Assembly: GCF_007665395.1 (NCBI RefSeq) | Contig: NZ_VDND01000010.1 | Coordinates: 124,001 to 188,000, forward strand | Direction: 5' to 3' | DNA: 64,000 bases | Origin: Pseudomonas oryzihabitans | GTDB lineage: Bacteria > Pseudomonadota > Gammaproteobacteria > Pseudomonadales > Pseudomonadaceae | In this document: positions 10,016 to 17,516 of the stretch, in pieces | How the letters are laid out: each line of letters starts with the position of its first letter | Position numbering within the stretch: the stretch's first letter is position 1 | The notes under the pieces: model-generated | Database searches by the model: none | The model's input: the letters and a program-made list of their open reading frames with translations, nothing else | What the model was told of the DNA's origin: nothing | Translations under genes and position numbers: made by a program

Positions 10016-10921
10016 TCAGCGGCGTCGCCACTGCGGCAGCCCGATCAGTACCACGGCGCCGACGATGACCAGCATCGCCAGCATCTCCGCCGGACCGATG
10101 CGCTCGCCGACGAACAGGGTACCGAGCAGCACCGCCACCACCGGATTGACGTAGGCGTAGCTGGTGGCCGCGGCCGGCCGCACCCGCCCCAGCAGATAGA
10201 GATAGGCGCTGAAGGCGATCAGGGAGCCGAACACCACCAGGTAGCCCAGCGCCAGCCAGCCACCCAGACCGGGCCAGTGCTGCAACCGCTCGCCACTCAG
10301 GTAGCTGGCGCCAAGCAGGACCGCGCCGGCCACCAGCATCTCGACCGCACTGGCCATGGCGCCTTGCGGCAACGGCAGGTAGCGACTCCAGATCGAGCCG
10401 AAGGCCCAGGCCGCGGCGGCCAGCAGGATCACCGCCGCACCCAGCGGCGTCGCGCTCAGGGTGCTGCCCAGGTTGAGCAAGGCGATCCCGACCAGTCCCA
10501 GGGCGATACCCGCCCACTCCAGCAGGGTGTTGCGCTGCCCCCAGAGCAGACCGAACAGCAGCGTGAACAGTGGCACCGTGGCGATGGACAGGGCGGCGAT
10601 GCCCGAGGTCACGCCCCAGTGCTCGGCCAGGGTCACCCCGCCGTTGCCGACGGCCAGCAGCAGGATACCGATCACGCCGGCGGCCAGGGTCTCGCGCAGG
10701 GTCGGCCAGGGCGCGCCGCGCCAGCGCAGCCAGCCCAGCAGCAGGGTTCCGCCGATCAGGAATCTCAATCCCGCCATCAGCAGCGGCGGCCAATGGCCTA
10801 TCCCGATACGGATCACCAGATAGGTGGAGCCCCAGACCACGTAGAGGGCGAAGAAGGCCGCCACCAGGGGCAGCCAGCTGGGCAGGCGCGGCGCGGTGCA
10901 GGGTGAGACGGAGGTATCCAT
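10016..10921 (-). CDS. yedA: EamA/DMT-family drug/metabolite exporter, YedA-like
   Basis: This 301-residue inner-membrane transporter has ten hydrophobic helices and two EamA repeats. Segments such as LYVVWGSTYLVIRIG, LLLAVGNGGVTLAEHWGV and TSYAYVNPVVAVLLGTL closely match Escherichia coli YedA. The frame stays open 31 residues further upstream, but ATG 10921 (MDTSVS) gives the family's usual N-terminus. The substrate is unproven; EamA exporters move amino acids and other metabolites. It is divergent from an Lrp/AsnC regulator, a pairing that often means the regulator controls the exporter. Confidence 0.93.
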   Translation of the reverse strand: MDTSVSPCTAPRLPSWLPLVAAFFALYVVWGSTYLVIRIGIGHWPPLLMAGLRFLIGGTLLLGWLRWRGAPWPTLRETLAAGVIGILLLAVGNGGVTLAEHWGVTSGIAALSIATVPLFTLLFGLLWGQRNTLLEWAGIALGLVGIALLNLGSTLSATPLGAAVILLAAAAWAFGSIWSRYLPLPQGAMASAVEMLVAGAVLLGASYLSGERLQHWPGLGGWLALGYLVVFGSLIAFSAYLYLLGRVRPAAATSYAYVNPVVAVLLGTLFVGERIGPAEMLAMLVIVGAVVLIGLPQWRRR

Positions 10922-10954
10922 GCGCGAGAGGGCTTCCAGGGGTGTCAGGTCGAC

Positions 10955-10960
10955 ATTGTA
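10955..10960 (-). promoter_or_regulatory. Possible -10 box for yedA
   Basis: TACAAT on the minus strand lies about 35 bases upstream of the yedA ATG, with a weak TTAGTT 17 bases before it. Only the -10 is convincing. Confidence 0.3.
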
Positions 10961-11044
10961 GAAGCGGACGCGCGGCCAACTAAGATAGAGTCGCCGGAGA
11001 AAAGCCCCGACCAACCTTGGATTCGGCGGTATTTAGCCACAAGT

Positions 11045-11061
11045 GCCTTCGATTCGAAGGC
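11045..11061. promoter_or_regulatory. Perfect 17-bp palindrome, candidate Lrp/AsnC operator
   Basis: Arms GCCTTCGA and TCGAAGGC flank a single central T. The palindrome ends 14 bases before the TTG start of the Lrp/AsnC gene, next to its Shine-Dalgarno sequence (AAGGGAG at 11063-11069), and it lies in the shared gap with yedA. Position and symmetry fit an autoregulatory operator, but an RNA hairpin in the leader is also possible. Confidence 0.5.
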
Positions 11062-11075
11062 TAAGGGAGTAGCTC

Positions 11076-11513
11076 TTGGATCACCTGGATCGACGCCTCA
11101 TCGACCTGCTGCTGGTGGAAGGCCGGGCCAGCTACGCCGAGCTGGGGCGACGCCTGGGCCTCTCCGCGCCGGCCATCGCCGAGCGCATCGCCAAGCTGGA
11201 GGACGCCGGGATCATCACCGGCTATGGGGCCCGCATCGACCGCCGTGCCCTGGGCTACGGCACCGAATGCCTGATCTCCCTGCGCCTGCACACGACCGCC
11301 CAGGGCCCCCTGCTGAAAAAGCTGGAAGCCCTGCCCCAGCTGCTCGCCTGCCACCGGGTCACGGGTGAAGACTGTCTGATGCTACGCGCCGCCGTACGCG
11401 ACATGGGCGAACTGGAGGCCCTCATCGATCAGCTGACCCGCTTCGGCATGAGCCGGACCGTGGTGGTGCTGTCGACCCCCTTCGAGCGCCCCCTGCCGCT
11501 CCTGCCCGGCTGA
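11076..11513 (+). CDS. Lrp/AsnC family transcriptional regulator
   Basis: This 145-residue protein has an N-terminal winged helix-turn-helix (about residues 3-52, LDRRLIDLLLVEGRASYAEL and SAPAIAERIAKLEDAGII) and a C-terminal RAM/ligand-binding domain with the VTGEDCLMLRA motif. The start is TTG 11076, preceded by AAGGGAG at suitable spacing; no downstream ATG would preserve the HTH. These regulators are oligomeric and respond to amino acids. It is divergent from the YedA-like exporter, so amino-acid-responsive control of export is the obvious hypothesis. Confidence 0.93.
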   Translation: MDHLDRRLIDLLLVEGRASYAELGRRLGLSAPAIAERIAKLEDAGIITGYGARIDRRALGYGTECLISLRLHTTAQGPLLKKLEALPQLLACHRVTGEDCLMLRAAVRDMGELEALIDQLTRFGMSRTVVVLSTPFERPLPLLPG

Positions 11514-11521
11514 CGGCGTGC

Positions 11522-11556
11522 ACAAAAAAGCCCCGGTGCCTCGCGGCACCAGGGCT
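11522..11556 (-). terminator. Rho-independent terminator of the DUF2076 gene
   Basis: The hairpin has arms at 11529-11540 and 11545-11556, one mismatch and a TCGC loop. Read on the minus strand it is followed by a run of six T, and it sits 20 bases past the DUF2076 stop. Confidence 0.85.
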
Positions 11557-11575
11557 GGCGGAGCGCGAGGTTCGG

Positions 11576-12361
11576 TCAGATGAAGGAGTCGTCGTCGCCA
11601 CTGTCGTCGAAGAAGCCGCCACCGCCGCCGGTATCGCCATAGTCGGCGGCGTCCTGGAAGCCGCCATTATCCTGATAGCCACCGGCATCCTGGAATCCGC
11701 CGCCATTGTCGTAGCTGGCGTTGTCCGCCCAGCCTCCCTGGGAGCCGGTATCGGCCAGGCCCTGGTCGGCAGCCGGGGTCTCGTTGATGACGTTGACGAT
11801 CTCCTCGGGCTGCGAGTGGTGGAACAGGCCCGAAATCGCCTGGGCCGCCAACACACCGCCGGCCACCCCGGCCGCGGTCTGCAGCGCGCCGCCCATGAAG
11901 CCGCCCATGCGCGAGGGCGCTGCCTGGGGCGCGCCATAGCCCGGCGCGGGCTGGGCATAGCCGGGATTGGGCTGGGCATACCCCGGATTGGCAGGCCGCG
12001 AGGCCGCCGGACCCGGATCATTCCAGCCACGCGACGGCGCGGCATTGGCCGGTGCCTGGCCGCCCGCTGGCTGGCTGCTACCGCCACCGAACAGGCTGGA
12101 CAGGAAGCCACCGCTGCTCGGACGGTTCTGCTGCAGCTGGGCCATCTGGCTTTCCAGCTCCTTGACGCGCTGGTCCAGCCGCTTGATGGCGGCCTCCTGG
12201 ATCAGCATCGCCTGGGCCATGTAATAGGGCGCCGCGGGTTGCTCGCGCAGGCGCTGCTGGATCAGTGCCTCGGCTTCCCGGTCACGGGGCGCGGTCTGCG
12301 ACTCCGTGGTCTTGAGACGGTCGAACAGACCCTCGATCAGCTGGCTTTCTTCGCGTTGCAT
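11576..12361 (-). CDS. DUF2076 domain-containing protein
   Basis: The 261-residue protein has an N-terminal alpha-helical region with a coiled coil (AAIKRLDQRVKELESQMAQL, about residues 58-77), a Gly/Pro/Ala-rich linker containing imperfect NPGYAQP repeats and a hydrophobic glycine-rich patch near 150-170. The Asp/Gly/Phe-rich tail carries GGFQDAGGYQDNGGFQD-type repeats and ends in acidic residues. This matches DUF2076 proteins, whose function is unknown. There is no obvious signal peptide. The gene is monocistronic with its own terminator, and the tail repeats are likely to vary in length between strains. Confidence 0.88.
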   Translation of the reverse strand: MQREESQLIEGLFDRLKTTESQTAPRDREAEALIQQRLREQPAAPYYMAQAMLIQEAAIKRLDQRVKELESQMAQLQQNRPSSGGFLSSLFGGGSSQPAGGQAPANAAPSRGWNDPGPAASRPANPGYAQPNPGYAQPAPGYGAPQAAPSRMGGFMGGALQTAAGVAGGVLAAQAISGLFHHSQPEEIVNVINETPAADQGLADTGSQGGWADNASYDNGGGFQDAGGYQDNGGFQDAADYGDTGGGGGFFDDSGDDDSFI

Positions 12362-12649
12362 GATGACCCTCCCGCAGACGGTCTACTGACGGCGTTCCCC
12401 ACGGGAACGGCCTGGATATCGAAAGGCGCAAGGTTGCGCGCTGCTAAGCCAGATAATGGCGAAACCAAGGCTTTTCAAGACGGACAAGCACTACGTTCAG
12501 CCTGGATTCAGCCAGCCGCGCTGGCGCGGCGATGAGCCCTGTCCATCTGAAGGGGCGCCACGGCGGCGAGTTCCGGGCTGGCCGCCGCGACTGGACAACC
12601 GGCCGGCGCTGCGGGAATCTGACTTCCCCCCCGCCCCCGAGGCTCGCCC

Positions 12650-13216
12650 ATGGCGCCCGTGCTCCTTCTCATCGACCAGCAGCAAGGCATCCGGGCTGCA
12701 CACCTGGGCCCCCGCAACCATCCCGACGCCGAGCTGCGCATGGCCGAGTTGCTGGCCGCCTGGCGCCAGGCCCGGGCCCCGCTGGTGCACGTCCGCCATC
12801 TCTCCCGCGATCCGCGCTCGGTGTTCTGGCCGGGCCAGCCCGGTGTGCTCTTCCAGCCGAACCTGGCGCCGCTGCCTGGCGAGACGGTATTCGACAAGCA
12901 GGTACCGGACGCCTTCATCCACAGTGCCCTGGAGCGCTGGCTGCTGCAGCGTGGCATCGAGGACGTGGTGATCTGCGGCGTAGCCAGCGAGAATTCCGTG
13001 GAAGCCACGGCGCGCAGCGCCGGCAACCTCGGCTTCCGTACCTGGGTGGTCGAGGACGCCTGCTATACCTTCGCCAAGACCGACTACGCCGGTCGCCCGC
13101 GCAGTGCCGAAGAGGTCCATGCGATGGCCATGGCCAACCTGCAGGGTGAATACGCGACCGTCAGCGCCAGCGCAGCCCTGCTCGAACGCCTGCGAGCGGA
13201 CGGGTCGGCCTGCTAG
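12650..13216 (+). CDS. Isochorismatase-fold (cysteine hydrolase family) protein with Ser at the nucleophile position
   Basis: This 188-residue cytoplasmic protein has the Rossmann-like isochorismatase fold: LLIDQQQG (Asp9), FDKQVPDAF (Lys83) and the loop CGVASENSVEATARSAG. Family hydrolases use an Asp-Lys-Cys triad, with Cys in the CV(D/E)ATA loop. Here that position is Ser116. Chorismate-type isochorismatases also lack Cys but have different loop residues. The reaction is therefore unknown and may not be amide hydrolysis at all. The gene is preceded by a gap of 288 bases with no recognisable feature, and it lies 30 bases upstream of a membrane-protein gene. Confidence 0.88.
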   Translation: MAPVLLLIDQQQGIRAAHLGPRNHPDAELRMAELLAAWRQARAPLVHVRHLSRDPRSVFWPGQPGVLFQPNLAPLPGETVFDKQVPDAFIHSALERWLLQRGIEDVVICGVASENSVEATARSAGNLGFRTWVVEDACYTFAKTDYAGRPRSAEEVHAMAMANLQGEYATVSASAALLERLRADGSAC

Positions 13217-13246
13217 ACTGGCCGCTTGCCCGTCCGGAATAGCTGC

Positions 13247-13891
13247 ATGACCCCCGTCGATATCCTGCGCGACTCGCTCTCCTTCTTCGCCCGCAACCTG
13301 CGTCCCCTGGCCGTCCTCACCCTGCCCTGGCTGCTGCTCGAGGCCCTGTTGCGCTATCAGGTGCTGGAACGCTTCGGCGTGAACGGCGGACTCTGGGACA
13401 TGCTGGTCAGCCTGCTCTGCTATCCGCTGTACACCGCCGGGCTGCTGATCTTCCTGGAGGCGCGGACCCAGGGCACCACCCCGCGGCTGAGCGGGGCCTG
13501 GGGCGCCGCACTGTTGCTCTGGCCGCGCTTCGCCCTGCTGGCGGCGATCACCTCGGGGCTGGTGATGCTGGGCTTTTCGCTGCTGATCGTCCCGGGCTTT
13601 CTGATCATGGCCAAGCTGGCCTTCGCCGAGAACCTGCTGGTGCTGGAAGGCCGGGCACCGCTGGATGCGCTGCGCGGCAGCCTGCGCCTGACCCGCGGCT
13701 ATTTCTTCACCCTGCTGGCCTGCATCCTGGCCACGGTGCTGCCGGCCTGGCTGCTCGATGGCTGGATCACCCGCCAGTTCGCCGATGCCGCGGCACTGGA
13801 GATCGCCCTGCAGACCCTCTCGGGCTTCCTGCAGCTGATCCCCAGCATCGCCGTCTATCGCCTCTACATGCTGGTCAGGCAGAACGCCTGA
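13247..13891 (+). CDS. Predicted multi-pass inner-membrane protein (YciC-like)
   Basis: This 214-residue protein has about five or six hydrophobic helices, with an RDSLSFFARNLRPL opening and FAENLLVLEGRAPLDALRGSLRLTRGYF in the middle. The latter resembles YciC/UPF0259-type proteins that have a conserved ENLLxLEG..AL..S..L..G segment. I chose ATG 13247; a TTG seven codons earlier is possible but offers no better ribosome site. Its function is unknown. It runs in the same direction as the isochorismatase-fold gene 30 bases upstream and converges on the DUF2058 gene. Confidence 0.75.
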   Translation: MTPVDILRDSLSFFARNLRPLAVLTLPWLLLEALLRYQVLERFGVNGGLWDMLVSLLCYPLYTAGLLIFLEARTQGTTPRLSGAWGAALLLWPRFALLAAITSGLVMLGFSLLIVPGFLIMAKLAFAENLLVLEGRAPLDALRGSLRLTRGYFFTLLACILATVLPAWLLDGWITRQFADAAALEIALQTLSGFLQLIPSIAVYRLYMLVRQNA

Positions 13892-13900
13892 CCAGGCGCC

Positions 13901-14440
13901 TTACCACATCAGGTCGTCCGGCACCTGATAGGCCGCGTAGGGATCGTCCGGATCCGGCTCGCCGCTCTGCACGTTGAGCAGCACCACCCGCTTGGGATCG
14001 CGCTCCTGGATGCGTTCGGCGGTGGCCCGCGGCACCACCTCGTAGCGGCCTTCGTAGCGCACGATGGCCAGGCTGCCCTTGCTGAGCTTGTCTCTCATCA
14101 TGACGTTGACCGACAGGCGCTTGACCTTCTTGTCGTCGACGAAATTGTAGTAATCCTCGGTGCTCAGCTTGGGCAGGCGGCTGGTCTCGATCAGTTGCTT
14201 GATCTGCGCCTGCTCGGCCTTGCGCTTCTTCTTGTCTTCCTGGGCCCGATTGAGCTCCTGGTCCTTGGCCAGTTTGTCCGCCTGGGCCTGCTGGACGGCC
14301 AACTCCTGGGAGCGATCCTTTTCCGCCTGCCCGCGATGCTCCATGCGGTTCTGCTTCTGCTTCTGCTTGACGGCCTGCTTGGCCTGCTTTTCATTGACCA
14401 ATCCGGCTTTCAGCAGCTGGTCGCGTAGGGACATGCTCAT
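13901..14440 (-). CDS. DUF2058 domain-containing protein (YaiL-like)
   Basis: This 179-residue cytoplasmic protein is extremely Lys/Gln-rich in its first half (KQAKQAVKQKQKQNRMEHRG and a KDKKKRKAEQ region). It has a conserved C-terminal domain with YYNFVDDKKVKRLSV and RYEVVPRATAERI. This is the DUF2058/YaiL signature, sometimes labelled nucleoprotein/polynucleotide-associated. The charge suggests RNA or DNA contact, but the function is unproven. Two in-frame ATGs lie two codons apart; the first is used. It converges on the YciC-like gene with a nine-base gap. Confidence 0.88.
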   Translation of the reverse strand: MSMSLRDQLLKAGLVNEKQAKQAVKQKQKQNRMEHRGQAEKDRSQELAVQQAQADKLAKDQELNRAQEDKKKRKAEQAQIKQLIETSRLPKLSTEDYYNFVDDKKVKRLSVNVMMRDKLSKGSLAIVRYEGRYEVVPRATAERIQERDPKRVVLLNVQSGEPDPDDPYAAYQVPDDLMW

Positions 14441-14611
14441 CGATACGACTCGTCTAGATCATCCAAGAGGGCGCGGCTCGGGAGCGGCCGCGCGCCAGGG
14501 TGTCCATCCTGCGCAGCCGACGAACCGAGTGCAAGCCTTTCGCGGGGGTGAAATAATGCGACCATTACCTATCCCGCCCCTGGTTAGGGCGCTGCCGATA
14601 AAAATTCGCCC

Positions 14612-15535
14612 ATGATTACTCTCGCGATCGTCCTGCTCTTCGTCGCCAGCGTGCTCTTCGTCCACCTTCGCGGACAAGCGCGCCTGCCCTTCCTGCGCCA
14701 GTTGGTCAACCACTCGGCGGTCTTCGCCCCCTACAACGCCCTGATGTACCTGTTCTCCAGCGTACCGTCCAAGCCCTACCTGGATCGCAGCCGCTTTCCG
14801 GAGCTGGACGTGCTCAAGGACAACTGGCAGGAGATTCGCGTCGAGGCCCTGCGGCTGTTCGACGAAGGCTATATCCGCGCGGCTGAGAAGGACAACGACG
14901 CCGGCTTCGGCTCCTTCTTCAAGAAGGGCTGGAAGCGCTTCTACCTGACCTGGTACGGCGAGCCGCTGCCTTCCGCCCAGACCCTGTGCCCGCGTACCGT
15001 GGAACTGGTGCGGCAGATCCCCAACGTCAAGGGCGCCATGTTCGCCCTGCTGCCCGGCGGCAGCCATCTGAATCCGCACCGCGACCCCTTCGGCGGTTCG
15101 CTGCGCTATCACCTGGGCCTGGCCACGCCCAACTCGGATGCCTGCCGCATCTACGTCGACGGCCAACCCTACGCCTGGCGCGACGGCGAGGACGTGATGT
15201 TCGACGAAACCTATGTGCACTGGGTGAAGAACGAGACCGACCAGACCCGCGTTATCCTGTTCTGCGACGTCGAGCGGCCGCTGCGCAATCGCCTGCTGAC
15301 CCGCCTCAACCAGGCGGTCAGCCGCTTCCTCGGCAGCGCCACGGCGCCGCAGAACGTCGAAGGCGAACGCGTGGGCGGTATCAACCAGGCCTATGCCTTC
15401 AGCAAGAGATTCGGCGACCGCATCGGTGGCGGCGTGAAGAAATTCAAGCGGCGTCACCCCAAGGCCTATCGCATCGCCAAGCCGGTGCTGGCCGTGCTGG
15501 TGGTGATTGCGCTGTACCACTGGATCGTCAGCTAG
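14612..15535 (+). CDS. lpxO: Lipid A hydroxylase LpxO (aspartyl/asparaginyl beta-hydroxylase family)
   Basis: The 307-residue protein has an N-terminal membrane helix (1-20), a conserved NALMYLFS segment and a Fe(II)/2-oxoglutarate dioxygenase core. Iron ligands are visible as His156-Arg-Asp158 (NPHRDPFGG) and His203 (ETYVHWV). LpxO hydroxylates the secondary acyl chain of lipid A at the 2-position, on the cytoplasmic face of the inner membrane. A second weak hydrophobic helix near the C-terminus (VLAVLVVIALYHWI) is typical. It is a single plus-strand gene between the DUF2058 gene and the chemotaxis operon. Pseudomonads can have two lpxO copies; which one this is cannot be told here. Confidence 0.9.
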   Translation: MITLAIVLLFVASVLFVHLRGQARLPFLRQLVNHSAVFAPYNALMYLFSSVPSKPYLDRSRFPELDVLKDNWQEIRVEALRLFDEGYIRAAEKDNDAGFGSFFKKGWKRFYLTWYGEPLPSAQTLCPRTVELVRQIPNVKGAMFALLPGGSHLNPHRDPFGGSLRYHLGLATPNSDACRIYVDGQPYAWRDGEDVMFDETYVHWVKNETDQTRVILFCDVERPLRNRLLTRLNQAVSRFLGSATAPQNVEGERVGGINQAYAFSKRFGDRIGGGVKKFKRRHPKAYRIAKPVLAVLVVIALYHWIVS

Positions 15536-15569
15536 GGCGGCGATCCCATGCGGGCAGCGGTAAGGGCGC

Positions 15570-15986
15570 TTAGCCGGAACGCTGCTGGCGCTGCCGATGC
15601 AGTCGGGCGACCAGCTCGGCTTCGGCCTGGGAGAGACCACAGGCCTGGGTGAGATCGTCGGCGCTGGCGCCGAGACCCACCAGGCGGGCGGCCTGGGAGA
15701 ACGACAGACTGGTGGGGTCGCTCTGTTCGATCTGGGTCAGACGATCGGGCAAGGGCGCGACCACCTGGGCCAGGCCCTGCACCTGCTCACCCATGCGCAC
15801 CTGGCCGGCCTGGTAGGTTTCCAGGCGCTTGAGCAGGATCTGCATGCGCTTGTCGACGAGGGCCTCCCGCTCGGCCAGCTTGGCCGTCTGCTGGCGCTGG
15901 CGTTGCCAGAGCAGCCAGCAGCAACCGCCGAGGCCGGCGCACGCCAGCCCCAGCGCCACGCTGAGCAGGATCAGCCCGACGAGCAT
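15570..15986 (-). CDS. DUF2802 domain-containing protein
   Basis: This 138-residue protein is the last gene of the fliA-che operon. It has one N-terminal membrane helix (about 1-24), a coiled-coil region (KLAEREALVDKRMQILLKRLETYQ) and a C-terminal helix-turn-helix-like segment (GASADDLTQACGLSQAEAELVARL). The start ATG 15986 overlaps the cheW stop (TGATG). It corresponds to PA1465 of P. aeruginosa in position and character. The function is unknown; co-expression with chemotaxis genes suggests a role in the polar chemosensory array. Confidence 0.85.
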   Translation of the reverse strand: MLVGLILLSVALGLACAGLGGCCWLLWQRQRQQTAKLAEREALVDKRMQILLKRLETYQAGQVRMGEQVQGLAQVVAPLPDRLTQIEQSDPTSLSFSQAARLVGLGASADDLTQACGLSQAEAELVARLHRQRQQRSG

Positions 15987-16465
15987 CAGATGCTTTCCAG
16001 CTCCGACCACTCTTCTTCGGTCATCAGCTTGTCCAGCTCGACCAGGATGAGCAGCTCGCCGTTCTTGTTGCACACGCCCTGGATGAATTTGGCCGATTCG
16101 TCGTTGCCGACGTTCGGCGCGGTCTCGATCTCGGATTGGCGCAGATAGACCACCTCGGCGACGCTGTCCACCAGGATGCCGACGACCTGCTTGTCGGCCT
16201 CGATGATGACGATGCGGGTGTTGTCGGTGACCTCGGTGGGCAGCAGGCCGAAGCGCTGACGGGTATCGATCACCGTCACCACGTTGCCGCGCAGGTTGAT
16301 GATGCCCAGCACGTAGCTCGGCGCACCGGGGACCGGGGCGATTTCGGTGTAGCGCAGGACTTCCTGGACCTGCATCACGTTGATGCCATAGGTCTCGTTA
16401 TCCAGGCGGAAGGTAACCCATTGCAGGACCGGATCTTCGGAACCCTGTGCGGACGTTTTTTTCAT
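15986..16465 (-). CDS. cheW: Chemotaxis coupling protein CheW
   Basis: This 159-residue cytoplasmic adaptor couples methyl-accepting receptors to CheA. The CheW fold is evident from LQWVTFRLDNETYGINVMQVQEVLRY, VLGIINLRGNVVTVIDTR and VGILVDSVAEVV. The protein is nearly identical to P. aeruginosa PA1464 along its length, which fixes the start at ATG 16465 (MKKTSAQGSEDP) rather than nine codons upstream. It sits downstream of parP and overlaps the DUF2802 gene by one base. Confidence 0.96.
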   Translation of the reverse strand: MKKTSAQGSEDPVLQWVTFRLDNETYGINVMQVQEVLRYTEIAPVPGAPSYVLGIINLRGNVVTVIDTRQRFGLLPTEVTDNTRIVIIEADKQVVGILVDSVAEVVYLRQSEIETAPNVGNDESAKFIQGVCNKNGELLILVELDKLMTEEEWSELESI

Positions 16466-16538
16466 GTTCCCTAGCCTCGTCAAATACCGCACGTGCGGCG
16501 AAGCGGGCGAACCCGCTGGTTAGTTGCGGCGGGCGGCC

Positions 16539-17459
16539 CTAGCGACGGCCACCCACCACCTGTTCAGCGAGCGCCGCTACATCCAGCAGCGCACACATCT
16601 GATCGATCACCGTCCCGGCCAGCCAGGGACGGGTGGCTCGCTGGTTCCGCCATTTGACCTCGGCGGGATCCAGACGTACCGAGTGGCTGACCCCATGCAC
16701 CGCCAGGCCCCAGTCCAGGCCCTGCAGCGATATCACGAATTTCAGCCCCTCGCGATAGTCGTCGCGGTAGCGTTCGGGCATCACCCAGCGCGCCGCGTCG
16801 AGCACCCGCAGATTGCCCGCCTGGCAGGGTAGCAGGCCCAGGAACCAGTCTGGCTGACCGAACAGCGGCGTCAACTCTTCGTCGGCGAGCGGATAGATGG
16901 AGCCCAGGCACACCAGGGGCGCGGCCAGGGTGAGGCCGGCCACGTCGAACAGCAGGCACTCGAAGGGCTCCTCGCCCCATTCGGGGCGGCCCTCGAGACG
17001 CACCCCAGCGGGCGGCACGCCACCGGCGAGCGATGCCTGTGGTGCCTCGCTGCCGAGGGCGATACCAGCCACCGCCGGACGGACCGGCTCGGCGACCGGC
17101 GCCAGCGCGGGGACGCGCCAGTCCAATTCGATGTCGCTTTCCGGCAGCACCAAGGGCTGGGGCGCTGGCAGCAGCACCTCCGGCAGGGGGCGCTCGGCCA
17201 GGGCCACTCCGGCGCGGCGCGCGGCCAGCGGCACCACGCGGGGCGGGCGCGCCGCATCCCGCTCGAGCTCCTCGCGCACGGCCGCGGCGAATTCGTCTTC
17301 GCTCACGCTGGCGATCGGCTCGGGCGGCGCGACCACCGGCGCCACGACGGGCGCGACGTCGGCGGTCGGCAGCTCCAGGAACGCGTCCAGCAGCAGGGCA
17401 TCGAGATAGCCTTGCAGGACCCGCTGAGGGCGATTGTCGAGGGTCGTCGGTTGGCTCAT
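16539..17459 (-). CDS. parP: ParP-like CheW-domain protein (polar array localisation)
   Basis: This 306-residue protein has a Pro/Ala/Val-rich disordered N-terminal half (about 1-160) and a C-terminal CheW-like domain (ECLLFDVAGLTLAAPLVCLGSIYPL onward). It is immediately next to the ParA-type ATPase gene. In Vibrio, ParP ties chemosensory arrays to the cell pole through ParC and CheA, and Pseudomonas has the same gene pair (PA1463/PA1462 order). The disordered half is low in sequence conservation. The role is inferred from architecture and gene order, not from direct motif evidence of binding. Confidence 0.85.
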   Translation of the reverse strand: MSQPTTLDNRPQRVLQGYLDALLLDAFLELPTADVAPVVAPVVAPPEPIASVSEDEFAAAVREELERDAARPPRVVPLAARRAGVALAERPLPEVLLPAPQPLVLPESDIELDWRVPALAPVAEPVRPAVAGIALGSEAPQASLAGGVPPAGVRLEGRPEWGEEPFECLLFDVAGLTLAAPLVCLGSIYPLADEELTPLFGQPDWFLGLLPCQAGNLRVLDAARWVMPERYRDDYREGLKFVISLQGLDWGLAVHGVSHSVRLDPAEVKWRNQRATRPWLAGTVIDQMCALLDVAALAEQVVGGRR

Positions 17460-17516
17460 GGCGATCTACGTGAGTGAGTTGTCCAGCCTATCGGCCGGCG
17501 AGGTGGAAAACTTGAA

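Noticed and set aside
13226..13246. TTG start seven codons upstream for the YciC-like membrane protein
   Set aside because: No ribosome site at suitable spacing, and the added residues do not improve the N-terminal helix.
14594..14601. GCCGATAA upstream of lpxO, identical to a sigma-28 -10 box
   Set aside because: No matching -35 at 11-12 bases upstream, and the predicted start would fall almost on the lpxO ATG.
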